A stretch of 64,000 nt of DNA, from positions 124,001 through 188,000 of the IMG/VR virus record IMGVR_UViG_3300025161_000004. The stretch is one strand, 5' to 3'. The DNA comes from a virus. This document shows, one piece after another, positions 34,333-42,062 of the stretch. The notes beneath the pieces are model-generated. The model had not been told where the DNA came from and searched no databases. It saw nothing but the letters and a program-made list of their open reading frames with translations. Made by a program: the position numbers and the translations under genes. The first letter of the stretch is position 1; the number at the start of each line of letters is the position of its first letter.

Positions 34333-35871
34333 ATGGAAAAGGTTTTTGAAAAAACAATAAACTGTAAATCCCAAGAATTACCAGTATTTCCATATCCACC
34401 AACAAAGGAACAAGAAGTTATTTTTGATGCAGCACTAAATAGTAATGATAATCTTCTTATTGAAGCGAGAGCAGGCGCATCAAAAACAACAACTATTATT
34501 CATATCGCAAAATTACTACCTAAAAATAAGAGTAAAATATTTCTTGCTTTTAATAGACACATTAAAGAAGAATTAACTCTTAAATTGCCTGAAGATGTGA
34601 AATGTTACACATCACATGGTTTAGGTATGATGGCTATTAAAAGAAAATATGGTGATAAAATCACCATGGATGAATTCAAGATAAGTAAAATCATAGAAAA
34701 GAAATCCGAAACTTGGAATCTTGAAAGAGATTTTACTATAGATCAAATTCCCGATTATAAATCTTCTATTCGTAAGATGGTTGATTTATGTAGATTAACC
34801 ATGACATTTGATAAGAAATATGTTGAATATATTGCAGAGAAATATGATATAGTGTATTCTGAACCTTTAGATATTAAAAGAGTTTTATCTGTATTGGATA
34901 GTGCCATGGAAGATAGAACTACATTTGATTTTATTGATATGATATTTTTACCTGCTGTAGATAAAACAATATGGGTACAACAGTTCGATTATATTTTTAT
35001 TGACGAAGCACAAGATATGTCAAGAGCGCAGCAAGAACTCGTAAAAAGATTAGTAAAACGTGATATGTTTAATAATTATGTTGGAAGAACTATAGTTGTC
35101 GGTGATGAAAAACAATCAATATATTCATTTGCTGGTTCAGATCACAAATCATTTGCATGGTTTAGAAAATTTAATAATCCAAAAATATTACCATTAACAA
35201 CCACATTTCGTTGTGCGAAAAAAATTGTCGAACACGCACAACAATTAGTTCCAGATATTATGCCAAGAGAAAATGCTCCTGATGGTGTGGTAATGAAAGG
35301 TAGCGTATACGATGCAAAAGATGGTGATTTTGTCTTGTGTAGAACTACAGCACCATTAGTCGTATTGTTTTTTGAACTTTTAGCACAAGGTAAAAAAGTG
35401 ACGATAAAAGGTAGCGATATTGGATTATCATTACTTGATATGATAAAAAAATATAAAAGTCTATCCACCATGAGTGCTGGATTATATAATGAACTTATTC
35501 AAATGCAAGGTATTTTAAGAAAGAAAGGTATAACTAAATTTCATGAGTGTAGTGCGTATGTTAATTTTATTGATAAGGTTGAAGTTTTAAACTTCATGGC
35601 AAAGCAAGTTAATGATATTGAAGAATTAAGAAAAAAAATTCAATCGATTTTTACTGAAAATGTTAGTGGTATTGTATTGAGTACGATTCATAAAGCAAAG
35701 GGGTTAGAAGCCGAAAGAGTCTTTATTATTAGACCAGATCAATTACCCATGAGAGTATCTAAGGCATGGATGGCAGAGCAAGAAAAAAATCTAATATATG
35801 TTGCAATGACTCGTGCTAAAAATGAATTGATTTATGATTATGAATGGACTAACGTAAAAGATGATGAGTAG
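34333..35871 (+). CDS. UvrD/Rep-like superfamily 1 helicase
   Basis: About 512 residues from ATG 34333 (an ATG at 34291 would add 14 residues and overlap the preceding gene). SF1A motifs are in order: motif I ARAGASKTTT (in place of the canonical GxGKT, with Ala-Ser before Lys), Ia LAFNRH, II FIDEAQDMS, III VVGDEKQSIYSFAG, IV TTTFRCA, V STIHKAKGLEAERVF and VI LIYVAMTRAKNELIY. Likely a DNA helicase in replication or recombination. Downstream of a host-type promoter with 33795. Confidence 0.9.
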   Translation: MEKVFEKTINCKSQELPVFPYPPTKEQEVIFDAALNSNDNLLIEARAGASKTTTIIHIAKLLPKNKSKIFLAFNRHIKEELTLKLPEDVKCYTSHGLGMMAIKRKYGDKITMDEFKISKIIEKKSETWNLERDFTIDQIPDYKSSIRKMVDLCRLTMTFDKKYVEYIAEKYDIVYSEPLDIKRVLSVLDSAMEDRTTFDFIDMIFLPAVDKTIWVQQFDYIFIDEAQDMSRAQQELVKRLVKRDMFNNYVGRTIVVGDEKQSIYSFAGSDHKSFAWFRKFNNPKILPLTTTFRCAKKIVEHAQQLVPDIMPRENAPDGVVMKGSVYDAKDGDFVLCRTTAPLVVLFFELLAQGKKVTIKGSDIGLSLLDMIKKYKSLSTMSAGLYNELIQMQGILRKKGITKFHECSAYVNFIDKVEVLNFMAKQVNDIEELRKKIQSIFTENVSGIVLSTIHKAKGLEAERVFIIRPDQLPMRVSKAWMAEQEKNLIYVAMTRAKNELIYDYEWTNVKDDE

Positions 35872-36337
35872 TGATCAAATAAAAATAAATGAAATTTTAA
35901 ATTCAGATTCTAAAATGGTAAGAAATTTTTTTATAGGTGGCACTAAAGATGAAAGAATAAAAGTTGCCAAAAAAAAGGGTGAACAATTCATTATAGTATA
36001 TTTTATTTTGGAGAAAAAGAAAGGTTTTTTCTGGAATAAATTATATATGGAGGCATACGTATTATTACCTGATCCAATTAAAGAATTGAAAATAGTTCAT
36101 TTAAATGAATTCGAAAAAATTCCATATGAGGAATATTTTCCGAATAAAATAAATTTAATCAAGATTGAAGAATTGGATATTCCTAAGTTAATATATACAA
36201 CATATACCAACTATATTGAGAGATTAGAGATATTCAATAACATACATAAATATGCTGATATTATTAATGCATGGGACAAAGAGATAAATGATATGATAAA
36301 GGGAATTTCCGAAGCAGAAATTGAAGTTAATGACTAA
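35861..36337 (+). CDS. Hypothetical protein
   Basis: A 158-residue charged protein; ATG 35861 or the directly following ATG 35864 may start it. It overlaps the helicase gene by eleven bases. Visible: basic N-terminal half (KVAKKKGEQFIIVYFILEKKKGFFW) and acidic C-terminus. It may be a helicase partner. No family recognised. Confidence 0.7.
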   Translation: MMSSDQIKINEILNSDSKMVRNFFIGGTKDERIKVAKKKGEQFIIVYFILEKKKGFFWNKLYMEAYVLLPDPIKELKIVHLNEFEKIPYEEYFPNKINLIKIEELDIPKLIYTTYTNYIERLEIFNNIHKYADIINAWDKEINDMIKGISEAEIEVND

Positions 36338-36469
36338 TTACATTTTTAATATGGTTTGTAACCAATGATTGTTATTTTTTTTACTTGATGATATTATATT
36401 TTTCTTTAAAAAATTAACGTTTAAAAAGTATCTTTTACTTACTTTCCAAGTTTTGTCAATGATCTTCAT
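36338..36469 (-). CDS. Small basic hypothetical protein (43 residues)
   Basis: A complete minus-strand frame, MKIIDKTWKVSKRYFLNV..., ending at TAA 36338-36340. Its ATG lies four bases after the stop of the coiled-coil frame (36474), and it ends next to the stop of the convergent gene at 36337, so the frame fits the gap exactly. Lys/Asn-rich. The close spacing supports a real gene; no function is known. Confidence 0.4.
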   Translation of the reverse strand: MKIIDKTWKVSKRYFLNVNFLKKNIISSSKKNNNHWLQTILKM

Positions 36470-36473
36470 TCAG

Positions 36474-36641
36474 CTATTTTAATATTTTTTTTATATCTCC
36501 ACTCATCTGCATTGTTTTTATAATATTATTCAGTGAGTCGATTTTTTTATTTTGTTTTTTTATTTTATATTCAAGTACTATAATAGTACTATCTTTTTTA
36601 AATAAACATTGATTAAGTTTTAGTAAACTATCTTTTTCCAT
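36474..36641 (-). CDS. C-terminal coiled-coil part of split spanin-like gene
   Basis: A 55-residue frame, MEKDSLLKLNQCLF..., mostly coiled coil (YKIKKQNKKIDSLNNIIK). Its frame is open back to the A9 run at 36680-36688, where a +1 shift, or loss of one A, joins it to the TM-containing frame upstream, giving about 118 residues of TM plus coiled coil. It may be translated only as this fusion or also from its own ATG. Confidence 0.5.
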   Translation of the reverse strand: MEKDSLLKLNQCLFKKDSTIIVLEYKIKKQNKKIDSLNNIIKTMQMSGDIKKILK

Positions 36642-36669
36642 TTGATGATTTTTAAATGCGTCTTTTCTT

Positions 36670-36831
36670 TCAATGTTTATTTTTTTTTATAGTGTTATCG
36701 TTTCCTTTAATATCTACATCAAGATATTTACGATTTATAAGAATTAACAATATAGGTAGTGTAATTAAAATTAAAAGACCAAACCAAATCATTACTGAGC
36801 CAAAGCTAACACTATTACCATATCTACTCAT
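36670..36831 (-). CDS. N-terminal membrane part of split spanin-like gene
   Basis: A 53-residue frame beginning MSRYGNSVSFGSVMIW with a membrane segment (IWFGLLILITLPILLILINR, residues 15-34), then a short soluble part ended by TGA just after an A9 run. A late motif lies 19 bases upstream of the ATG, which supports its being a true gene. With the following frame it would resemble an inner-membrane spanin or a similar lysis or membrane protein. Confidence 0.55.
   Translation of the reverse strand: MSRYGNSVSFGSVMIWFGLLILITLPILLILINRKYLDVDIKGNDNTIKKNKH
36680..36688 (-). other. A9 run at the junction of two frames
   Basis: On the minus strand ATA-A9-TAAAC. The zero frame ends five codons later; a +1 slip or a one-base shorter run opens the frame into the coiled-coil part. 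Programmed slip, mutation or homopolymer sequencing error are all possible. Confidence 0.55.
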
Positions 36832-36850
36832 TGGATAATTTTTCCTATAA

Positions 36851-36858
36851 ATAAATAC
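36851..36858 (-). promoter_or_regulatory. Late promoter motif GTATTTAT
   Basis: Nineteen bases upstream of the small TM-protein ATG at 36831. Confidence 0.5.
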
Positions 36859-36859
36859 A

Positions 36860-37070
36860 ATCCTTATATTATAAAATATTATGAAATTTATTAAGAAATA
36901 AAAAAAATAGTTTTATAGGTAAGTAATGATTAAAACATGAAGTATAATGTTATAAAAATATTTATATAATGAATTTTTATTGATATTTAAATTTTTGTTT
37001 ATATGAATTGGATTTGTTATTTGATTTGATTCTGTAAGGTTTCTTATATTTTTATATTAATAGTATTGAA
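36860..37070. other. AT-rich spacer without visible gene
   Basis: About 210 bases of A/T-rich sequence between the split gene and the capsid terminator. It holds only very short frames and a GTATAAT at about 36944 with no gene after it. I see nothing else. Confidence 0.6.
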
Positions 37071-37075
37071 ACAAA

Positions 37076-37101
37076 AAAGGGTTGCTTTTTTGCAACCCTT
37101 T
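37076..37101 (-). terminator. Terminator of the capsid gene
   Basis: AAAGGGTTGC (37076-37085), six-base T loop, GCAACCCTTT (37092-37101), with a T-run on the minus strand. It follows the major capsid gene stop by 20 bases. Confidence 0.88.
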
Positions 37102-37120
37102 AGTTTTAATTAGTTATCGA

Positions 37121-38776
37121 CTACACTAAATCGCCGATACCAAACACTTCAAGACCATCGCAAAGAATTTTACCGTAGTAACGGTTTAAGATCATCTTCT
37201 TAGCGTAACGAGTCATAATACCACGAATAGGTTTGAAGTCAAATGGATTGTACATTACTGGTGTTAACTGCATTGGTATATATGGTGCGTAGATGTAACC
37301 AGATTCCAAGATTGACGAACCCTTATGACCAATCAAAACAGTGTTTGGTGGTGAATAAGGATCACGATATACTTGGTAACGGTTTTGTAATACACCAATC
37401 TTTTCTATACCCATGTTATACTTATCTTGCTCAGGAGCGGCATTAGATACATGGAAGTATTCTAAATCGTCAAACACAGCAGACACTTCAGGTGATACAA
37501 CAACCCATGTAGCACCACCTCTTAAAGTTGACTTATGGATTTGAGCAGAGATTTGGTTAATCTTGGTCATCAAGGTCTGATTCCAGTCCTTTTGTGTACC
37601 ATAATAAACGTTGGTTTGCTTACGCAATCCGTTGTAATCCCAGCGTAATGTCCAAGCCGCACCTCTACGCAAATCTCTAAGAACTTCACGATCGATTTCA
37701 GCTGCCATTTGCTCCGACAACAATGCTGTCAATTCAGCTTCAGCGTCAATATTATGGAATGCGCTTACGTCTTGAGCAAGTTCAGGAGTCCACTGTGATC
37801 TCATCTTGCGAGTTTCAACAGCAACAGTAACTTCATCTAATTCGAAAGTAACTTCTGCCATTTCCGAATCCTCTTCAAGATCAGAGTATACTCTATAAGT
37901 AACAACGAAATCGGTTGTTGTTCCAGCAGTTAAACCTTTATAGCCATCTTGCCCAGGATATGATAAGTCTAAAGTTAATACAAGTTGTCCTTGTTTATTA
38001 ACAATAGCCTGACCATATTTTTGTACTTTGACACTATAAGGAATAGGTTCACCAGCAGCAATTGAAGCATCTTGGAATGGTGCAGGAGCATTTAAATCAT
38101 CTACAGCGGTCACTTTAAGTGATGCTAAGAATGATTCAGTATCCATAGGAACACCAGAAGGACCTACAAGTTTACCATTTGAGATTGAGAAACCAGATAC
38201 AGTTAAAGTAGCAACTCTGTCACCATCAGTATAAGATGGATCAAGATAAGTTGTACCACTAACAACTGTAAAACGTCCCTTGCTTCTATCAAATAATGAT
38301 GTACCTTCATCACCATACTCAGTAGCATAGAATGCATCATACAATGATCTTTGTTCGTACTGAGTTCTTTGAGATGGTGTCAAAGTAGCTGCATTCGAAT
38401 AAGCACCATCAGGTGAAGTGTGCTCGTTAGCAGAACCTCTAACAGAAATCTTAGGATTAATGTAATATAATTTGCCAATTGGCAAGTTCAAAGCCTGAAC
38501 AGATACGATGTCGTTTGCTAACAATTTAGCAAATACACGTCTGATAACAGGGAATGCAACTGTTTCGAATTGTCCTGAAGATGCTGAATCTGTTGATTCG
38601 TTAATCATATAAGATAACTGATTCTCAAATAATTGAGCACAGTTCTCTTTTATGTGACCCTCAAGCCCTTCTAAAAGTCCAATCTTTTCCCATCTGTTGG
38701 TAGTAATTTCTCTTTGTTCTCTTAATTGCTTAAGACCGATATTACCAACTTCTGCACTTTCAATTAAAAATCCCAT
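37121..38776 (-). CDS. gp23: Major capsid protein, T4 gp23-like
   Basis: A 551-residue HK97-fold capsid protein. The N-terminus contains a leader ending at GLLE|G (Glu36), which fits the T4 prohead protease rule (I/L)-x-E. Then HIKENCAQLFENQLSYMINEST and FPVIRRVFAKLLANDIVSVQALNLPIGKLYYI are conserved gp23 blocks. The C-terminal region (MYNPFDFKPIRGIMTRYAKKMILNRYYGKI) matches the gp23 end. Codon and base composition are more GC-rich than in neighbouring genes, as is common for highly expressed capsid genes. It is followed by a strong terminator. Confidence 0.95.
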   Translation of the reverse strand: MGFLIESAEVGNIGLKQLREQREITTNRWEKIGLLEGLEGHIKENCAQLFENQLSYMINESTDSASSGQFETVAFPVIRRVFAKLLANDIVSVQALNLPIGKLYYINPKISVRGSANEHTSPDGAYSNAATLTPSQRTQYEQRSLYDAFYATEYGDEGTSLFDRSKGRFTVVSGTTYLDPSYTDGDRVATLTVSGFSISNGKLVGPSGVPMDTESFLASLKVTAVDDLNAPAPFQDASIAAGEPIPYSVKVQKYGQAIVNKQGQLVLTLDLSYPGQDGYKGLTAGTTTDFVVTYRVYSDLEEDSEMAEVTFELDEVTVAVETRKMRSQWTPELAQDVSAFHNIDAEAELTALLSEQMAAEIDREVLRDLRRGAAWTLRWDYNGLRKQTNVYYGTQKDWNQTLMTKINQISAQIHKSTLRGGATWVVVSPEVSAVFDDLEYFHVSNAAPEQDKYNMGIEKIGVLQNRYQVYRDPYSPPNTVLIGHKGSSILESGYIYAPYIPMQLTPVMYNPFDFKPIRGIMTRYAKKMILNRYYGKILCDGLEVFGIGDLV

Positions 38777-38808
38777 TTTTAATTTTTTGATTTAATTATT
38801 AATAATTA

Positions 38809-40224
38809 TTATTTCTTTTTTATACCGTAATCCATTAATTTTTTAATCCTATTCACGTGCTCATTTACAAATACTGTATTTTCTACTACAGTACCTAAAA
38901 CATTAGCACTTGAAGGTTGGATTGAGTCGGTTAGTTTTTCTTCGATAGATTCGTTAACCGACTTCTTTTTCTTAGAAATTTCAGAAATTATTTCTCTATA
39001 TTTTTTTTCTGATTCTTCTAATGTCGATACCTTTTTGAATCTATCGATGATGCTCTTTTTTTCACTACTTGTCAATGTAAAATCTTCATTCAAAAGAATG
39101 TTGTTTACATGTGCCAAGTTGTTGTTAAACACAGCCATTTCAGTAAGTTGCTTTCTATACTTCTCAAGAGCAGAACGGTATTGATCAACAACACCAGCTA
39201 ATTCGTTAGCTTTAGCTTTGTTCTCGTTGAGCTTTTTTGTTAGCTTCTTATTTTCCTCCAATAATGAAGAAAGTTTTTTAGATTCCTGAACTGCACTTCT
39301 AACTTTGTTTTTTGCATAGTTTTTGTAATCTAATCGTGGTGTTTTATTACCACTAACTTTCTTATTATTTGAAAGTGAAATGCCATGTGCTTCATCCACT
39401 TCTTTGCCTTTTTCGTGACCATCAGAAGCTACCACTTCAGACATTTTATCTCTTTTTTCATCTGTAAATGGTGCAACATCAGTCACCTTAGCCTTTTTTT
39501 CTTTTTTCATTTTATTAGATTTATACATTTCGAACATTTCGTTATATTTCTGCTCACCTAATGATTCCTTAAATTCTTCACCATACATCTCAGTCATTTT
39601 ACTATCAAACTCATTTTGGTAACTTTCAACAGAAAGTTTTTCTTCTATTGCCTTGATAGCTTCACTAAGTTCTTCATGCATTTTTTTCATGAATTTATAT
39701 GGATCAGAAGTCTCAGATTCTTTTATTCCTGAATTATCATCAGTAACTAAATCATCAATAAACATTTTTTCAGAATAATTACTCATGCGTGTTAATTCTT
39801 CCTCAATTTCTTTCATCATATCGTCACTGATAATATCATCATCCGATTCTGAGTTAGAATCACTAACAATTTCAATCTCATCTTCAGAATTAGCATTGTC
39901 ATATGCAGCCTCTATGTCATCAAGACTTAGATTTGTCATATTTAATACTTCGTCATCACAACACGATTGTTCTTTATTCGCCAATTTATCTCCAATAGTA
40001 GGCTCTTCAGTATTATCCGAAACGGACTCTTTATTTTTTTGTGATTCTTTATTAATGTCAACAGTAGTTGACTCATTAATTGTGGATTTATTTAATTCTT
40101 CTTTTAAGAATTTATCAAACTCTTTAGGCATGGCATTAGCTAATTTTTCCATAGCTGATTTTTCTGCAGCTTCTTTAATCTGTTTTACCTCTAAAACAGC
40201 TTCCTCTAATACTGATTTACTCAT
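38809..40224 (-). CDS. gp22: Prohead core scaffold protein, gp22-like
   Basis: A 471-residue, acidic, coiled-coil-rich protein directly upstream of the capsid gene and downstream of the protease, the T4 order 21-22-23. The N-terminus MSKSVLEEAVLEVKQ contains LEE|A and other (L/I)-x-E sites. There is a strongly acidic section (ISDDMMKEIEEELTRMSNY) and long coiled coils (SSLLEENKKLTKKLNENKAKANELAG). It is longer than T4 gp22 (269). It probably fills the prohead and is degraded by the protease. Confidence 0.75.
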   Translation of the reverse strand: MSKSVLEEAVLEVKQIKEAAEKSAMEKLANAMPKEFDKFLKEELNKSTINESTTVDINKESQKNKESVSDNTEEPTIGDKLANKEQSCCDDEVLNMTNLSLDDIEAAYDNANSEDEIEIVSDSNSESDDDIISDDMMKEIEEELTRMSNYSEKMFIDDLVTDDNSGIKESETSDPYKFMKKMHEELSEAIKAIEEKLSVESYQNEFDSKMTEMYGEEFKESLGEQKYNEMFEMYKSNKMKKEKKAKVTDVAPFTDEKRDKMSEVVASDGHEKGKEVDEAHGISLSNNKKVSGNKTPRLDYKNYAKNKVRSAVQESKKLSSLLEENKKLTKKLNENKAKANELAGVVDQYRSALEKYRKQLTEMAVFNNNLAHVNNILLNEDFTLTSSEKKSIIDRFKKVSTLEESEKKYREIISEISKKKKSVNESIEEKLTDSIQPSSANVLGTVVENTVFVNEHVNRIKKLMDYGIKKK

Positions 40225-40254
40225 AGAAAATTGCCTTTATGTTTTTTTCTTAAT

Positions 40255-40264
40255 TATAAATAGT
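40255..40264 (-). promoter_or_regulatory. Late promoter motif ACTATTTATA
   Basis: Thirty bases upstream of the scaffold ATG at 40224; it probably also serves the capsid gene, which has no motif in its short upstream gap. Confidence 0.55.
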
Positions 40265-40315
40265 AATTTATTTTTAAAAAGTACAGTTTTTTATAAAAAA
40301 TGGTAATTAAAAGAA

Positions 40316-41023
40316 TTATTTTATTAGAAACTTATTCAATACATTTAATACATTATCATACTCATTTATTGAATTCTTATTAGAAACATGACTTTCACCA
40401 AGTCCATTAAATGATGTCATTTCAGGAAAAAGATATGCACCGGGTGTACTCGGTGATGCAACTAAATCAAAACAAATTAATTCGAAATCGTCTTGAACAA
40501 TATTATCACCATTAACCTGTTTAAGTGTTCCAATACCTCTACTTGAAATACCCAATCTAATACCTCTTTTTAGATATTCGACTATCTTGTCACCAATCAT
40601 ACACACAATTCCATTACGCATATATGCTGGAGATGTGATAATCTCTATTTGACCAAATAACACGTTCTGATTTTCGCCACTACCCCACCAAGTCTTTTTA
40701 ATTAGATGTGATACATTATTTAAAGACACCACAGATGAATCTGGATGGTCTGCTTCAGATATAGCAGAAGAATTTTCAACCATATTTTTTACATAATTAT
40801 CAACCTCACGCATTAATACCTCTTTAGGGTATATTCTACCGTTTTTATTTTTTACACCCCATTTTTGAAGTATACAATTAACTAAAACAGGTTTATCAGG
40901 ATCAAATTTAAATTTGGTTGATTCTGTGACAAGTGTGGGGTTCAATTCCAAATCAATATAACCAGCATCATGCTCAATAAGAATTCCGTAACCAGTCTCG
41001 TTTTTCCCTAAAATTTTAGACAT
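40316..41023 (-). CDS. gp21: Prohead core protease, T4 gp21-like
   Basis: A 235-residue serine protease of the gp21 (S77-type) family. Motifs: ILQKWGVKNKNGRIYPKEVL (substrate-side NGRIYP), SAISEADHPD with the catalytic His, RNGIVCMIGD, and RGIRLGISSRGIGT with the catalytic Ser, then FELICFDLVASPSTPGA. It cleaves scaffold, capsid and internal proteins after (I/L)-x-E. Its late motif lies inside the end of the upstream cupin gene. Confidence 0.9.
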   Translation of the reverse strand: MSKILGKNETGYGILIEHDAGYIDLELNPTLVTESTKFKFDPDKPVLVNCILQKWGVKNKNGRIYPKEVLMREVDNYVKNMVENSSAISEADHPDSSVVSLNNVSHLIKKTWWGSGENQNVLFGQIEIITSPAYMRNGIVCMIGDKIVEYLKRGIRLGISSRGIGTLKQVNGDNIVQDDFELICFDLVASPSTPGAYLFPEMTSFNGLGESHVSNKNSINEYDNVLNVLNKFLIK

Positions 41024-41024
41024 A

Positions 41025-41456
41025 TTAGTTTTTTTTCTTTTTATAAATACTATTTTCTTCTATAATTTTATATCTAGTTATAGTAGAATTAGGCTTATAA
41101 ACTATTATTATTTCACAATTATCAAGACAACTAATAATATGTTGTGTTTTTGGTGGTATTAATATGGTATTAGGTGAATGAACTAGGGCATGGTCATCAT
41201 GTTCTGGGAAATTAATATTTAATAATCCTTTCACACAAATAATTCTTTTAAATTCATTGTTCACAATAATCCCAGTACTATAATCCTTATCTAATCTCAA
41301 TATTTGATACGTAGTCTCACCATTATCATTAATAAATATATTATCACCATAAATTAATTCTACTTCATTTTTTTCGGCTAACTGTTCAATTCTTTCGTTT
41401 ATGTATGAATTAATCTTTTTTAGTGCCCTTAATTTATCATAGTTGTCGAGAGTCAT
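41025..41456 (-). CDS. Cupin-like protein
   Basis: A 143-residue protein. Residues about 60-125 form a cupin-type barrel (RIICVKGLLNINFPEHDDHALVHSPNTILIPPKTQHIISCLDNCEIIIVYKP), with the HD/H metal-like residues partly present. Role unknown. It overlaps the upstream membrane protein gene by four bases and lies in the head gene cluster. A second cupin-like protein is encoded at 61664-62074. Confidence 0.6.
   Translation of the reverse strand: MTLDNYDKLRALKKINSYINERIEQLAEKNEVELIYGDNIFINDNGETTYQILRLDKDYSTGIIVNNEFKRIICVKGLLNINFPEHDDHALVHSPNTILIPPKTQHIISCLDNCEIIIVYKPNSTITRYKIIEENSIYKKKKN
41042..41051 (-). promoter_or_regulatory. Late promoter motif AGTATTTATA
   Basis: Inside the final codons of the cupin gene, 19 bases upstream of the protease ATG. 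Confidence 0.55.
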
Positions 41457-41962
41457 TTTATTTCCTTTTTTATTGATTCAATTGATGATATTATTCTATT
41501 TTCCATTTCTTGAAGTTTCATATAGATACTATTTCTATTTGTTTGATCCATTTTTTCGCCCATTTCAAGTAATGATGTAACCCCATTCAAGACGTTTAAT
41601 GTTTCTTTTTCAGATTCAAGCCATTGTCTTGACCTTTCTTCCTCTCTTTTAATCGCATTATTTTGAATTGCTTCGATTTTTTGAGCATGTTCAGAATTTA
41701 ACTTCTTTATTTCATCAGCATGAGCAGCATTTAATTTTTTCACCTCATCATTATGTTTATTCTGAAGCTCATTTAGTTTATTTAAAAATTCTTCTTGTAG
41801 TATGAGATGTTCATCTTTTGTTTTTTCATACTTTCTAAAAAGAAAATAGCAAACACCAAATAATATTAATACAATTGATACAAGTACACCTGAAACTATA
41901 CTGGTTTCTGATGCTTTATCAAAACCCTCAAGACTAATCTGCGCTAATATTGTGTATATCAT
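41453..41962 (-). CDS. Membrane-anchored coiled-coil protein
   Basis: A 169-residue protein with an N-terminal membrane segment (TSIVSGVLVSIVLILFGVCYFLFRKY, about residues 20-45), then a coiled coil with an 11-residue repeat (KLNAAHADEIKKLNSEHAQKI) and a helical end. This TM-coiled-coil form resembles inner-membrane spanins or a prohead initiation protein. It has its own late motif. The function is not proven. Confidence 0.65.
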   Translation of the reverse strand: MIYTILAQISLEGFDKASETSIVSGVLVSIVLILFGVCYFLFRKYEKTKDEHLILQEEFLNKLNELQNKHNDEVKKLNAAHADEIKKLNSEHAQKIEAIQNNAIKREEERSRQWLESEKETLNVLNGVTSLLEMGEKMDQTNRNSIYMKLQEMENRIISSIESIKKEIK

Positions 41963-41984
41963 TTTTTATTACTATCTTTAAAAA

Positions 41985-41993
41985 TAAATACTG
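41985..41993 (-). promoter_or_regulatory. Late promoter motif AGTATTTAT
   Basis: Twenty-three bases upstream of the membrane coiled-coil protein ATG. Confidence 0.55.
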
Positions 41994-42038
41994 ATTTTTC
42001 ATGCATAAACTATATATTGAACGGTTTTAATAGGATTA

Positions 42039-42047
42039 CTATTTATA
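42039..42047 (+). promoter_or_regulatory. Late promoter motif CTATTTATA
   Basis: Fifteen bases before the ATG of the 1487-residue baseplate gene; divergent to the motif at 41985. Confidence 0.55.
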
Positions 42048-42062
42048 TTTAAATTTTAAAAT

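Noticed and set aside
36656-36838. Plus-strand frame of 60 residues over the split membrane gene
   Set aside because: It is the mirror of the minus-strand TM frame, lacks a promoter and has no sensible composition; the minus-strand frame has a late motif.
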